Positions 9,296 to 17,774 of a stretch of DNA of 36,942 nt are shown here, one piece after another. Both the position numbers and the translations under genes were made by a program. The stretch comes from a virus: positions 1 to 36,942 of the IMG/VR virus record IMGVR_UViG_3300046167_000324; one strand, written 5' to 3'. Positions within the stretch are counted from its first letter, which is position 1; each line of letters starts with the position of its first letter. The notes under the pieces are model-generated. The model made no database searches. It was not told the origin of the DNA and saw only the letters and a program-made list of their open reading frames with translations.

Positions 9296-9657
9296 TATCA
9301 CCAGAAAGTAAAGCCCAATATATACAAAGAGTAACTAATTCTAAACTGACTGTATCTGGAACAACGTCTTTAGAAACAATATATACAGCACCGACTGGTA
9401 CGGATTTTGATTTTGCCATTGTAGAGTCTATTTTAGTATGTGACCACGGCAACCAACAAACAAACATAGATATATCAATAACTACTGGTGCATCTAACTT
9501 TTACATTTTTAAACAACATAATATAACAGCACACGCAACTGACGAATTATTACAAAATGATTTAGTGTTAACGGCTGGACAGGTCCTAAAAATACAAGTA
9601 AGCCATGCAAACATTAATGTCATTGCAAGCCTAGTAGAGTATGCAAAAGGCGATTAA
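9292..9657 (+). CDS. Small beta-sandwich virion protein, 121 aa
   Basis: No firm name. The sequence alternates beta strands (LTVSGTTSLETIYTAPTGTDFDFAIVESILVCD, NIDISITTGASNFYIF, LTAGQVLKIQVSHANINVIASLVEY), as expected for a small jelly-roll or virion-decoration protein. Similar genes follow gp10-like stabilisers in marine podoviruses. It is translationally coupled to the upstream gene by an ATGA overlap and overlaps the next by 17 bases, so it is part of the tail operon. Confidence 0.75.
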   Translation: MISPESKAQYIQRVTNSKLTVSGTTSLETIYTAPTGTDFDFAIVESILVCDHGNQQTNIDISITTGASNFYIFKQHNITAHATDELLQNDLVLTAGQVLKIQVSHANINVIASLVEYAKGD

Positions 9658-10018
9658 TGAAAGTTGGCAAGAGGAATGGATAAGAACCAAGCCTCTTATA
9701 GCAAAAGCGGTTAAACATCAAGATGCCTATACAATTGATGACATAGAAGATAAAATAAGAGAAGGAATATTCCTACTTTGGGCTAGCAACAATGCAGCAT
9801 TTGTAACAGAGTTTGTAGTATTTCCACAGCACACCGCAATGAACTTACTCTTTTGTGGTGGTGACTATAAAGAGTTAGAGGCGATGTTGCCACACATAGA
9901 AGAGTACGCAAAGAAATGTGGAGTCAAAAGGCTTTACGGTGGTGGCAGAAAAGGATGGACAAGAAAGCTTAAACATCTTGGATTTGTAACAGAACATTTA
10001 ATTAGAAAAGATTTATGA
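9641..10018 (+). CDS. GNAT-like small virion-associated protein, 125 aa
   Basis: Reads as a compact GNAT-fold acyltransferase-like protein: an N-terminal helix (WIRTKPLIAKAVKHQ), a strand pair (GIFLLWASNNAAFVTEFVVFPQH, AMNLLFCGGD), then EYAKKCGVKRLYGGGRKGWTRKLKHLGF, which resembles the end of the GNAT fold. In other podoviruses such proteins sit among the internal virion genes (the T7 gp13-like group). No clear acetyl-CoA loop (Q/RxxGxG/A) is visible, so catalytic activity is doubtful. Overlaps both neighbours by a few bases. Confidence 0.6.
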   Translation: MQKAINESWQEEWIRTKPLIAKAVKHQDAYTIDDIEDKIREGIFLLWASNNAAFVTEFVVFPQHTAMNLLFCGGDYKELEAMLPHIEEYAKKCGVKRLYGGGRKGWTRKLKHLGFVTEHLIRKDL

Positions 10019-11148
10019 GTAAAGGAAAAACAAAAACAGAAGCCACGGCAACGCTACCAGATTGGCAGAAAGATGCCTATCAAGACTATCTAGCTAGAGC
10101 GCAAGAAGCAGCCGACATGCCATTCCAAGGTTATACTGGAGATAGGTTTGCTGGTTTATCTCCAGAAGAGATGCAAATGGGTGCTGGTATACAGGGTTTG
10201 TTTGGTAGTGCATTTGGTGGATTTGATCCCACAAGACAATTACAGCAATTGGCTGGTCAACAAGCTCCACAAATGGGAGATGTGCAATCTTTATTAGATG
10301 TAGATATTGGTGCATATCAATCACCTTACCAACAACAAGTTATAGACCTAACAGAGCAAGACTTTGCTAGACGTAGAGATTTACAACAACAGCAAGCGCA
10401 AGATGTAGCAATGCGATCTGGTGCGTTTGGTGGCTCAAGAGGAACTATATACGAGCAAGAAGCATTAAGACCTTTACAAGAACAAGAAGCCAGGACAGTT
10501 GCTGGTTTACGACAGTCAGGATTTGAGCAAGCGCAAAGAGCTGCTGAGTCTGACATAGCAAGACAACAACAGATGGCCATGCTCGCCCCCGAGCTGGAGC
10601 TAAGAAGCAGACAACAACAAGCTGGACTCCTGGGTGGTTTATTAGGCGGACAAACGCAAGCACTAGGATTACTTGGTGGTTACGGTGGTTTGGCCAGAGG
10701 ACTAGAGCAACAAGGCAGAGACTTTGACTTCAGCGAGTTTATGAGAGAGCAACAATACCCAGCATATCAATTAGGATTGTTTGGACAGGGTATACAAGGT
10801 ATGCCAGCTTTAATTGGTAGAAACACAGTTGAAGAAAAATTTGGATCACCATTGGGAGCATTAGGTGATGCAACAAAATTAGCTGGAGCTTTGGCATCTG
10901 GTGGATATTTTAACCCAGCAGCACCAGCAGCACCATCAGACGAAAGATTAAAAGAAAACATAAAGAAAATTGGTAAGTCTAAAAATGGACACAACCTATA
11001 TACATGGGACTGGAATGACAGGGCCAAAGAACTTGGTGTGAACAGTCCAACAACAGGTGTAATAGCACAAGAAATAATAAAATATATGCCAGAGGCGGTT
11101 ACTAAACACGCTGATGGTTATTACATGGTTAATTACGGAGCTTTGTAA
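10015..11148 (+). CDS. Gln/Gly-rich virion protein with a C-terminal S74 chaperone, 377 aa
   Basis: Residues 1-300 are rich in Gln, Gly, Ala and Arg with helical, amphipathic stretches (QQQAQDVAMRSGAFGGSRG, LRQSGFEQAQRAAESDIARQ). This resembles marine podovirus internal or tail-tube-associated proteins. From Ser308 (SDERLKENIKKIGKSKNGH) to the end is a second Peptidase_S74-type intramolecular chaperone, with NLYTWDWND and TGVIAQEIIKYMPEAV. Self-cleavage before Ser308 is predicted. Here the chaperone is on a non-fibre protein that also lacks the solenoid motifs. The gene overlaps the previous stop by 4 bases. Confidence 0.85.
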   Translation: MSKGKTKTEATATLPDWQKDAYQDYLARAQEAADMPFQGYTGDRFAGLSPEEMQMGAGIQGLFGSAFGGFDPTRQLQQLAGQQAPQMGDVQSLLDVDIGAYQSPYQQQVIDLTEQDFARRRDLQQQQAQDVAMRSGAFGGSRGTIYEQEALRPLQEQEARTVAGLRQSGFEQAQRAAESDIARQQQMAMLAPELELRSRQQQAGLLGGLLGGQTQALGLLGGYGGLARGLEQQGRDFDFSEFMREQQYPAYQLGLFGQGIQGMPALIGRNTVEEKFGSPLGALGDATKLAGALASGGYFNPAAPAAPSDERLKENIKKIGKSKNGHNLYTWDWNDRAKELGVNSPTTGVIAQEIIKYMPEAVTKHADGYYMVNYGAL

Positions 11149-11153
11149 ATATC

Positions 11154-12335
11154 ATGGGAATAGGAAAACCAAAAACACCCTTAACGCAAGAGGAATACGA
11201 TCAAGCAATTGCAAAACAAAGAAGACTTGGTATGGCGCTCTCTGCAACAGGAACTGCGCTAAAAGGTGGAGATCCTTTCGCAACAGTATCTGGTATACAA
11301 AAGCAATATGCAGCAGAAGATGCAGAAGATGCAAGAATTAGAAATGAAAGAACTTTAAACGCATCAATTGACGCCCTGGACATTCCAGAAACACAAAAGA
11401 ATTTTTATAAACAACTAAGTACACCACTGAAGTCTCAAGCAGTAATGCAGTCTTTTAAACAACAACCCAGGAAAACGGTTCAGCAAGGCGGTATTCATTA
11501 TTATGTTGATACTGGCAAGCCTGTATTAGACGTAGACGCTCCCGCGGACGAGGGAGATGACACAGCTGCAATACAAAATTATGAATATGCGCAAAACATA
11601 ACTGATCCAGGGCTAAAAAATCAGTTTTTGGCTATAACTGGAGCTTTAAAATATGATCCAACCGCAATGGCAAAACTTGAAGAATCAAAACAAAAAGCTA
11701 AATCTGGTGGTTTGCTTTTAACTCCAGGACAGGAAAAACTTGATGATAGGTTTACAATAACAGCAGAAAAATGGCTTGCCAGCGGATCTGCTCAAGCGGA
11801 TGCAAACTTAGCTAACATAGAAAACAAAATCGCTAGATTATATTCTGGCGAGGAAAATTTGTCTGGCCCTGGATTTGCTTTTATTCCAGAAAGATTAAGG
11901 CCTGTACTAGCTCCAGCGGCTTCTGGATTTTTAGATGATATAAGTGAGCTTACATATCAATCATTAAGGGAAACTTTAGGTGCGCAATTTACTCAAAGAG
12001 AAGCTGAAAGACTTGTAAATACCAGTTTTAATATAAGTCTTCCAGAAGAGCAAAATGTAAACAGGTTACAAAGACTCAAAGCAAAATTAGAGTCAATTAA
12101 ACAAAATAGAAATAACCAGATTGCTTTTTTTATGGAAAAGGGAACACTTCAAGGTTATGAAAAAGAAGATGTTACTTTTGACAACATCTTAGATTCAGTA
12201 TTGTTTGATGAATATAAATCCATGACAAGCGAAGAGGTGCTTAATAGATATAAAGAAGCTCCTACCACAGAGGAAAAACAGTCTATTTTAAGATATGCAA
12301 CACTATTAAAAGAACAAGAAAGCGGAGGGCGATAG
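11154..12335 (+). CDS. Internal virion / DNA-ejection protein, 393 aa
   Basis: Mostly helical. Residues about 195-330 hold the block ITAEKWLASGSAQADANLANIENKIARL and a LRETLGAQFTQREAERLVNTSF...LPEEQNVNRLQRLKAKLES segment. This block recurs in ejection proteins of many podoviruses and P22-like phages. The N-terminus contains a small-residue-rich segment (LGMALSATGTALKGG) that might insert in a membrane. It sits between the S74 virion protein and a second large helical protein, as the ejection-protein pairs of podoviruses do. Function is inferred from motif and position. Confidence 0.75.
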   Translation: MGIGKPKTPLTQEEYDQAIAKQRRLGMALSATGTALKGGDPFATVSGIQKQYAAEDAEDARIRNERTLNASIDALDIPETQKNFYKQLSTPLKSQAVMQSFKQQPRKTVQQGGIHYYVDTGKPVLDVDAPADEGDDTAAIQNYEYAQNITDPGLKNQFLAITGALKYDPTAMAKLEESKQKAKSGGLLLTPGQEKLDDRFTITAEKWLASGSAQADANLANIENKIARLYSGEENLSGPGFAFIPERLRPVLAPAASGFLDDISELTYQSLRETLGAQFTQREAERLVNTSFNISLPEEQNVNRLQRLKAKLESIKQNRNNQIAFFMEKGTLQGYEKEDVTFDNILDSVLFDEYKSMTSEEVLNRYKEAPTTEEKQSILRYATLLKEQESGGR

Positions 12336-12340
12336 TATAA

Positions 12341-13867
12341 ATGTCTTTATATGATGATCTTTTAAAGGTACAGGAGGTTGAAGAGGTTGTTGCTACAGCA
12401 CCTAAAGTTGAGCAGCCAGTTTTAAAACAAGCTATACAAAATTTACCAGGAAGCACACTACAGCTTGGTAAAGATATAGTGACCCCATTATTACAACCCA
12501 TAACAACAGCAAAATCAGTTTACGCATTAGGAAAAGGAATAGTACAATTGGCAATACCTGGGGAGCAAAAAGACGAAAAGACAGCCAGGGCTGTAGGTCA
12601 ATACTTTGCAAATAGATATGGTGGTTTAGAAAATATAAAACAAACCTTTGCTAAAGATCCTGCTGGTTTTTTAGCTGACGCATCAGTTGTATTGACAGGT
12701 GGAGCTACTATTGCAGCAAAAGCACCAAAATTAGCATCAGCAGCAGAAAAGGTTGGTAAGGTTGGACAAGCCATAGATCCAGTAAGATTATCATTAAAAG
12801 GCGCACAAAAGGTAGCTGGTCCTGTAAGCACCGCAGCAAAAGAAACTTTGGGATTAACAACTGGTGTTGGATCAGAAGCAATAGGCCAAGCTTTTAAAGC
12901 TGGCGCAACAGGCGGATCTGCTCAAGAAAGATTTATAAGAAACATGCGAGAAGACACAGGGCAATTAGATGTTGTTGATAGAGCATTTGTTGCTTTGAAA
13001 GACATGGGATCACAAAGAGCTGCTGAATATACAAGTGGTATAAAAGGATTGAAGCTTGCGGAACAACCCATAGACTTTGCACCAATACAAAAACAAATGA
13101 GCGAGCTTGTCGCTGATTCTTTTTATGAAGGCATACCAAAATACGACACTCCTACAATTAAAAAATTACAAGATGTAAAAAATGTTGTTGATGAGTTTGC
13201 ATCAAATCCAAAAACCCATACCGCAGAAGGTTTAGATATATTAAAAAGAAAAATAGACGATCTATATCCATTACAAGCAAAGGCAAAGGGTGAGCAAAGA
13301 ATTATTGCAGACATAAGATCTAAAGTAAAAAATGAAATTTTAGATCAAGTACCAGGATATGCAGATGTTATGAGGCCTTATGAAGAGGCGTTAAACTTAG
13401 AAATACAATTAGCAAAAGAATTATCATTAAATAAAAAAGGTGCAGCTGGAACTACTTTAAGAAAATTACAGTCAACGATGAGAAATAATGTCAACACATC
13501 TTATGGCAATAGATTGGACATGCTAAATAAATTAGATCCAGATCTTTTACCAGATCTCGCTGGACAAGCTTTAAGTGAGTTCCGACCAAGAGGTTTACAG
13601 GGTGCAGTTGGCTCTGGGACAGCCATAGCATCATTTCTTGAACCAGGATTGGCAGCAACCTTACCTTTTCAATCACCCAGGCTTATGGGTGAGGCTGCAT
13701 TAAAAGCAGGGCAAACGAGAAGAGCTTTTGGAGCAATACCACAACAAGCCGTGTTGCCAACCGCCAGGGCATCAAGATTGGGATCCGCAATAGGTAGAGA
13801 GCAAGAAAAACAAATGACTCCAGAAGAGCTACAAAGGTTGGAGTATTTAAACAGCCTGCTGAATTAG
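12341..13867 (+). CDS. Internal virion / DNA-ejection protein, 508 aa
   Basis: Unnamed large helical protein. Residues 100-160 contain a small-residue, hydrophobic segment (GFLADASVVLTGGATIAAKAPKLASAAEKVGKVGQ) typical of ejection proteins that cross or line a membrane. The middle is a long charged helical bundle (LDILKRKIDDLYPLQAKAKGEQRII). The C-terminal 100 residues are Ala/Gly/Leu-rich (GSGTAIASFLEPGLAATLPF). No lytic transglycosylase motif is visible. It is the last large gene of the late operon. Its ribosome binding site is weak and it starts 5 bases after the upstream stop. Confidence 0.7.
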   Translation: MSLYDDLLKVQEVEEVVATAPKVEQPVLKQAIQNLPGSTLQLGKDIVTPLLQPITTAKSVYALGKGIVQLAIPGEQKDEKTARAVGQYFANRYGGLENIKQTFAKDPAGFLADASVVLTGGATIAAKAPKLASAAEKVGKVGQAIDPVRLSLKGAQKVAGPVSTAAKETLGLTTGVGSEAIGQAFKAGATGGSAQERFIRNMREDTGQLDVVDRAFVALKDMGSQRAAEYTSGIKGLKLAEQPIDFAPIQKQMSELVADSFYEGIPKYDTPTIKKLQDVKNVVDEFASNPKTHTAEGLDILKRKIDDLYPLQAKAKGEQRIIADIRSKVKNEILDQVPGYADVMRPYEEALNLEIQLAKELSLNKKGAAGTTLRKLQSTMRNNVNTSYGNRLDMLNKLDPDLLPDLAGQALSEFRPRGLQGAVGSGTAIASFLEPGLAATLPFQSPRLMGEAALKAGQTRRAFGAIPQQAVLPTARASRLGSAIGREQEKQMTPEELQRLEYLNSLLN

Positions 13868-13871
13868 TTAA

Positions 13872-14285
13872 ATGTCCCGCCAATCAGAAAGAGTTGGCCG
13901 TTCTGGAGAATATTTAGTAGCCTCGGTGCTTTCTGCTTTTTCGGACACCGTTACCGTGATGCCACACGGATCTAAAGCCGACATCATCTTTGAGGTTGAC
14001 CACACTCTTTACAAGTGCCAGGTCAAAACACAAAAACAAATAGAGAAAGCTAGAAAAAACTGGAGGTTTGATTTGCGTTGTGGTTCTCATTCTAAAAATA
14101 GGTTTTATAAGAAGGGTGATATAGATGTGTATGCTTTGGTAGCACTAAATTGTCAAAAGGTTTTATTTGCTTTCCCTTGTGGTAAAGGACAGATAACCGT
14201 TGAAGACAAAGATATCCAAGCAACAGATTCGTTGCAAAATACAGAAGATCTATTTAAAGAGCTTCGATGTCCAGAAGAACTTTAG
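13872..14285 (+). CDS. PD-(D/E)XK nuclease, Holliday-junction-resolvase-like, 137 aa
   Basis: A compact restriction-like fold. Visible catalytic set: Glu13 in the first helix (GEYLVASVL), Asp37 (SKADIIFEV) and Gln50-x-Lys52 (YKCQVKTQ). The QxK variant of the ExK motif is common among archaeal-type resolvases and related nucleases. Length fits a stand-alone resolvase. It may resolve recombination intermediates or trim branched DNA before packaging. It ends the late rightward block and runs into a convergent leftward gene with a 32-base overlap. I see no terminator between them. Confidence 0.75.
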   Translation: MSRQSERVGRSGEYLVASVLSAFSDTVTVMPHGSKADIIFEVDHTLYKCQVKTQKQIEKARKNWRFDLRCGSHSKNRFYKKGDIDVYALVALNCQKVLFAFPCGKGQITVEDKDIQATDSLQNTEDLFKELRCPEEL

Positions 14286-14484
14286 GATCTTCATAATGCT
14301 CTATAGTATTAATACCCAAAGATATTAAATACTCAGCAACTTTATGTTGATCCTTTTTTTGGTTCTCACAGAAATCAGCAAACTTTTTAGCCAGATGTTT
14401 ATTTATATATACAGGCTTCCTTCCATTTCTCTCAATGAAAATTGGATCTTCAAACTCGCATAAATTCATAATTACCTTACTCAT
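14254..14484 (-). CDS. Small unknown protein of the short leftward pair, 76 aa
   Basis: No family recognised. The middle (KPVYINKHLAKKFADFCENQKKDQHKVAEYLISLGI) looks like a short strand followed by two helices, which could be ribbon-helix-helix-like, so a DNA-binding regulator is possible but not shown. It overlaps the upstream DUF3310 gene by 8 bases and the convergent nuclease gene by 32 bases. The pair probably shares a promoter in the 14795-14881 region. Confidence 0.65.
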   Translation of the reverse strand: MSKVIMNLCEFEDPIFIERNGRKPVYINKHLAKKFADFCENQKKDQHKVAEYLISLGINTIEHYEDPKVLLDIEAL

Positions 14485-14794
14485 TTATTGATACTTCTAC
14501 AGAATATTTGCCAATGTCGTTACCATCGCAATCAACACCATGTACCATTTCTAATTCAAGACAGATAAAATGTATGGCTTTTTGTAGATCCTTTATCCTG
14601 TCTTCCCTTTCTCCTTTATTTCTAGTTATGTACTTCAAACAACTACCTAAGTTATAGGATAGCTTATTAGCATATATATAATCAATTGGTTGTATTTTCA
14701 AATGGTTATAGTGTGTGCCACCTACCTGGTTGTTTGTAGCCAACTTATCTATTGATTGATCCCATTGCTCTGGTGTTATATTATCAATGCTCAT
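14477..14794 (-). CDS. DUF3310 family protein, 105 aa
   Basis: The central motif GGTHYNHLKIQPIDYIYANK then LSYNLGSCLKYITRNKGE and DLQKAIHF is diagnostic of DUF3310 (SaV-like), a very common phage protein. It is sometimes described as nucleotide-kinase-like, but its biochemical role is not settled. It has a strong ribosome binding site (AGGAGGAATT) and diverges from the early rightward operon across an 87-base control region. The position suggests early expression. Confidence 0.9.
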   Translation of the reverse strand: MSIDNITPEQWDQSIDKLATNNQVGGTHYNHLKIQPIDYIYANKLSYNLGSCLKYITRNKGEREDRIKDLQKAIHFICLELEMVHGVDCDGNDIGKYSVEVSINE

Positions 14795-14822
14795 AATTCC
14801 TCCTATATTTTTAAATTAATGC

Positions 14823-14851
14823 TTGATAACGAGTATATTAGCGTATATGAT
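14823..14851 (+). promoter_or_regulatory. Sigma70-type promoter for the early rightward (replication) operon
   Basis: TTGATA at 14823-14828, a 17-base spacer and TATGAT at 14846-14851: 5/6 matches to each consensus box at the ideal spacing. Transcription would begin near 14858, about 24 bases before the ATG at 14882, with the ribosome binding site AGAGGAG in between. The same 87-base gap also contains the leader of the leftward DUF3310 gene, so this is a divergent control region. Confidence 0.75.
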
Positions 14852-14881
14852 TATAAAAATCAAAACAAAGAGGAGTAAAAC

Positions 14882-15085
14882 ATGAGTAATAGTGAAAAAA
14901 AGTTTATTGATACTAAGCAACTCGCTGAACGCTGGATGAGATCACCTAGAACAATAGAAAACTGGAGAAATAAAAAGATGGGGCCAGACTATGTAAAGTT
15001 GGCTGGAAAAGTTGTCTATGACATGGAAGAGATCTTAAAGGTAGAGGAAGAGTCAAAGGTATCAAATGAAGCACGCACTACTTAG
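14882..15085 (+). CDS. Excisionase/MerR-type helix-turn-helix protein, 67 aa
   Basis: FIDTKQLAERWMRSPRTIENWRNKKMGPDYVKLAGKVVYDMEEI is a complete small winged helix of the HTH_17 / excisionase type: helix LAERW, turn, recognition helix RTIENWRN, wing with GPDYVKLAGKVVY. There is no integrase in the window, so a transcriptional regulator at the head of the early operon is more likely than a true excisionase. It is the first gene after the early promoter and overlaps the next gene by 20 bases. Confidence 0.85.
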   Translation: MSNSEKKFIDTKQLAERWMRSPRTIENWRNKKMGPDYVKLAGKVVYDMEEILKVEEESKVSNEARTT

Positions 15086-15797
15086 CCCATCTGCATCAGA
15101 CAAATGGACAAAATGTCCAGGGATGCCAAAGCTAGCAGCAAAGGTTGACTACCAGGTTGGAGTACCTGCTGCTGTCGGTACATTAATACATTCCATGACT
15201 GAACAATTACTAAAAGGTTTTTTAGTAGACGTTAGCCTGGAGGATTATTGGCTAGGCAAAAAAGAATTTGTAGAGGATTTTGAAATAGAGGTAGACCAGG
15301 ACATGATAGATTGTGCCAAGGTTTATGTAGATTATGTGCAAAATCGCACTAAAGAAATTGACGGGAGATTGCTTGTTGAACAAAAGGTTAGACTGGAAGA
15401 GATTTCAGATAATCTATATGGATACGCTGACGCACTTATCGTAACCCCTAAGAGAATGTGTGTCATAGATCTAAAGACTGGTAAATATCCCGTCAGTCCA
15501 GATCAAAACAAACAAGCAATGATTTACGCTTTGGGAGCGTTATCAAGATATGGTAGTGAAGACACTGAGGTTGAAATTACCATAGTGCAACCTAGAGCAA
15601 CTTGGGGCGGTGGCCCCATCAAGACATGGCATACAACCGCTGAGTATTTAGTGGATTGGGCCTACGATTTCTTACAGCCCGCAGTTGATGCGTGTGAAGA
15701 GGAAAACCCTAAATATGTATTTGGGGATCATTGTCGCTGGTGTAACGCAAGAAGCATCTGCGATTTATATAAACTTAATAACAAGGAAAAAAAATGA
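15066..15797 (+). CDS. DUF2800 / RecB-Cas4-like Fe-S exonuclease, 243 aa
   Basis: PD-(D/E)XK nuclease of the RecB/Cas4 lineage. Visible residues: His42 (GTLIHSMTE), Asp122 (LYGYADALIV), Asp135-Leu-Lys137 (VIDLKTGK) and the QAMIYA helix. Cys17 plus Cys223, Cys226 and Cys232 (CRWCNARSIC) form the four-cysteine set that holds a 4Fe-4S cluster in Cas4 and AddB. It probably resects DNA ends to make single strands for the Sak4-like ATPase encoded two genes downstream. Fully in line with DUF2800 in length and motif order. Confidence 0.9.
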   Translation: MKHALLSPSASDKWTKCPGMPKLAAKVDYQVGVPAAVGTLIHSMTEQLLKGFLVDVSLEDYWLGKKEFVEDFEIEVDQDMIDCAKVYVDYVQNRTKEIDGRLLVEQKVRLEEISDNLYGYADALIVTPKRMCVIDLKTGKYPVSPDQNKQAMIYALGALSRYGSEDTEVEITIVQPRATWGGGPIKTWHTTAEYLVDWAYDFLQPAVDACEEENPKYVFGDHCRWCNARSICDLYKLNNKEKK

Positions 15798-16039
15798 GTG
15801 AAGTACAACAAGAACCTATAAAGTTTAGCTTTGAAGAGGGTGGAACTGAATATGCTTATGACGATCTTACTGAAGAGAATAAGATACATTACAACAAACT
15901 AGCTAATGTTGAGAGACAGAAAAATGAATTAGTTGGTAATGCAAATTTTGAACTAGAAAAGCTTGATATTTTAAGAGCTGAATATAGTAAAAGATTACAA
16001 GATGCAGTTGAGTCTGAATCAGTTATAGAGTCTGCATAA
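15794..16039 (+). CDS. Small conserved early protein, 81 aa
   Basis: Function unknown. A beta-hairpin-like start (KFSFEEGGTEYAYDDLTEE) is followed by a helical half (NKLANVERQKNELVGNANFELEKLDILRAEYSKRLQDAV) likely to form a coiled coil. Similar small proteins lie between DUF2800 and Sak4-type genes in other phages. It overlaps the upstream stop by 4 bases and the downstream ATG by one base (TAATG), so expression is coupled to the recombination genes. Confidence 0.75.
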   Translation: MSEVQQEPIKFSFEEGGTEYAYDDLTEENKIHYNKLANVERQKNELVGNANFELEKLDILRAEYSKRLQDAVESESVIESA

Positions 16040-16764
16040 TGGGTTTAGCTGATATAAGAAAAAAGAGCAAACAGAAGCCACCTAGAATTATTGTTCACGG
16101 TGGCCCTGCTGTTGGTAAAACACATTTAGCTTCACAAACCAAAAACCCTATCTTATTAGACGTGGAAGACGGTTTGGGAAAGATTGAAATGGACAATATA
16201 CGTTGCAAATCTTTTGAAGATGTAATGGAGAACCTAAACGAGCTAGCGCAGGAAACACACGACTATAAAACAGTTTGTGTTGACTCCTTAGATTGGTTAG
16301 AAAATTTATTGTGGGAAAAAGCATGCCAGGACAATGGTTGGAAATCGATTGACCAGCCAAGTTTCGGGAAAGGCTATACCGAAACATTGACGTACTGGCG
16401 CAAGTATATACACGCGTTAAATGTGCTTAGAGAAAAGGGCATGATGATATTCCAGATATGTCATAGCGAAGTCAGAAAGGTAGAAGATCCCAGGATTGAA
16501 CCTTATGACCGTTACTCTCTCAAGTTGCACAGAAAAGCATCTGCATTGTTGTTAGAACACTCAGACGCATGTTTTTTTGCAGCTAAGAAACTTGGTACTA
16601 TCAAAGTACAAGGCAAGAGCGGTGGCATGACTACTAAAACTGTAAGTGGCGATAGAATCATTTACACAAATGAAGAGCCAGCATTTTTAGCTAAAAACAG
16701 GTACAACTTACCTGACGAGATACCAATGGACTGGGAAACAATAAGAGGGGAGATGTTGAAATGA
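16039..16764 (+). CDS. Sak4-like RecA-fold ATPase (recombination/annealing), 241 aa
   Basis: Walker A GGPAVGKTH at residues 21-29, an acidic motif DVEDG at 41-45, a Walker B-type strand TVCVDSLDWLE at about 78-88, and a sensor strand GMMIFQICHSEV. This arrangement matches the phage AAA_24 / Sak4 group, which supports single-strand annealing together with a phage SSB. The SSB-like gene is two genes downstream and the DUF2800 nuclease two genes upstream, so the trio forms a complete recombination set. The stop overlaps the next ATG (ATGA). Confidence 0.87.
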   Translation: MGLADIRKKSKQKPPRIIVHGGPAVGKTHLASQTKNPILLDVEDGLGKIEMDNIRCKSFEDVMENLNELAQETHDYKTVCVDSLDWLENLLWEKACQDNGWKSIDQPSFGKGYTETLTYWRKYIHALNVLREKGMMIFQICHSEVRKVEDPRIEPYDRYSLKLHRKASALLLEHSDACFFAAKKLGTIKVQGKSGGMTTKTVSGDRIIYTNEEPAFLAKNRYNLPDEIPMDWETIRGEMLK

Positions 16765-16889
16765 ACGAGATAATCTCTGAGGAATATAACGAGCATAACC
16801 CTGGAGAAGATCCGCAATTTACTGATGGTTATTGTAACTATTGCGGATCTGAAGAGGATGATTGTGTTGAATATAAATGTTGGATTTAA
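16761..16889 (+). CDS. Micro zinc-binding protein, 42 aa
   Basis: Encodes an acidic peptide with the cysteine pattern YCNYC, then Cys35 and Cys40 (DDCVEYKCW), enough for one zinc site. It overlaps the Sak4-like gene by 4 bases (ATGA) and is followed 14 bases later by the SSB-like gene, whose ribosome binding site (AAGGAG) begins 1 base after this stop. No function can be assigned. Confidence 0.6.
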   Translation: MNEIISEEYNEHNPGEDPQFTDGYCNYCGSEEDDCVEYKCWI

Positions 16890-16903
16890 ACAAGGAGTAA
16901 ATT

Positions 16904-17398
16904 ATGGATCTAAGTAATTATAAGGTTGACGTCACAAATGACGATAGAATAAATTTAAAACCTGGTAGGCATGTGTTGCACTTCCAGGGCGAAACAGTAT
17001 TAACAAGCGAAAGAAACCAGAACTGGGAAGGATATAGCGCAAAATTTGAAGTTGGTGATACAGCTCAAACCGTTGACGCGTTATTTACAACCAGGCATGA
17101 AAATGAAAAAGTAGTGCAAAATGGTCTAAAGTCATTACTTGCAATGTGTAAAGCAATGGGCTTGAAAGAATTGCCTAGTGATACTGAAACCGCATTTATG
17201 GGTAAAAGTGTATCTGCCGTTATCAAACAAAAAGAAGGAAGTACCTTTTTTGAAGTTGACCAGGACTGGGGCCGAACATGGGAACCTACTGATAAAAAAC
17301 CAAAAGTGGTAAGTGAGAAGCCTATAGAGGCATCTCCGTCTGCGGAAGATCTTGATAAGATGGGATCAACTACGCTAGACGATGACGCACCATTTTAA
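16904..17398 (+). CDS. Single-stranded DNA-binding protein candidate, 164 aa
   Basis: An OB-like beta-rich core (KPGRHVLHFQGETVLTSERN, YSAKFEVGDTAQTVDALFTT, GKSVSAVIKQKEGSTFFEVDQDWGRTW) is followed by a flexible linker and an acidic tip, TLDDDAPF. A terminal DDDxPF is the classic protein-docking tail of bacterial and phage SSBs. The gene follows the Sak4-like ATPase, as SSBs do in this recombination system. The fold resembles the DUF669 group. It likely coats single strands made by the nuclease or helicase and recruits partners through its tip. Confidence 0.8.
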   Translation: MDLSNYKVDVTNDDRINLKPGRHVLHFQGETVLTSERNQNWEGYSAKFEVGDTAQTVDALFTTRHENEKVVQNGLKSLLAMCKAMGLKELPSDTETAFMGKSVSAVIKQKEGSTFFEVDQDWGRTWEPTDKKPKVVSEKPIEASPSAEDLDKMGSTTLDDDAPF

Positions 17399-17774
17399 TT
17401 TTGACAACAACGACAGGCCAACGCTGTGTGCATATTGTAAAACACCAGCGGGGCCTTTATTAAAGAAAGACAAAGAACATTGGCTTGGAGCATGCTGTAT
17501 GGCTCATTTAAAAAAACTAGGTGAAGGCGAACGCCTCCCTAACAAGGCGCAACTTAATGACATTGGTACTGAGTACGCTATAGCATCCACCAAAAATTTA
17601 TACAAAAAATTATTGATTGACAACAAAGGCGAACCCTTGCATGAATGGGAAAGGGACGATAGAAAAAAAATATTTGTTTCAATCATTAGAGAATATCTAA
17701 ACTGGGCCAACGCCAGGGCCAGGGAAGATGACGAAAGGCTTATAAATGGATCTAAAAAAATACTGCAAAGATAA
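17382..17774 (+). CDS. Zinc-finger-like replication-operon protein, 130 aa
   Basis: CAYC at residues 16-19 and a second pair, ACCMAH, at 37-42 form a probable zinc site. The rest is helical and charged (KNLYKKLLIDNKGEPLHEWERDDRKKIFVSIIREYLNW). It overlaps the SSB-like gene by 17 bases and the primase-helicase by 29 bases. A zinc-finger domain just before a Toprim primase that lacks an obvious zinc domain of its own could supply template recognition. That role is inference. Confidence 0.7.
   Translation: MTHHFNFDNNDRPTLCAYCKTPAGPLLKKDKEHWLGACCMAHLKKLGEGERLPNKAQLNDIGTEYAIASTKNLYKKLLIDNKGEPLHEWERDDRKKIFVSIIREYLNWANARAREDDERLINGSKKILQR

Noticed and set aside
14882-15085. Excisionase of a lysogenic module
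   Set aside because: No integrase, attachment-site repeat or CI-like repressor is visible anywhere in the window; a regulator of the early operon is more likely.
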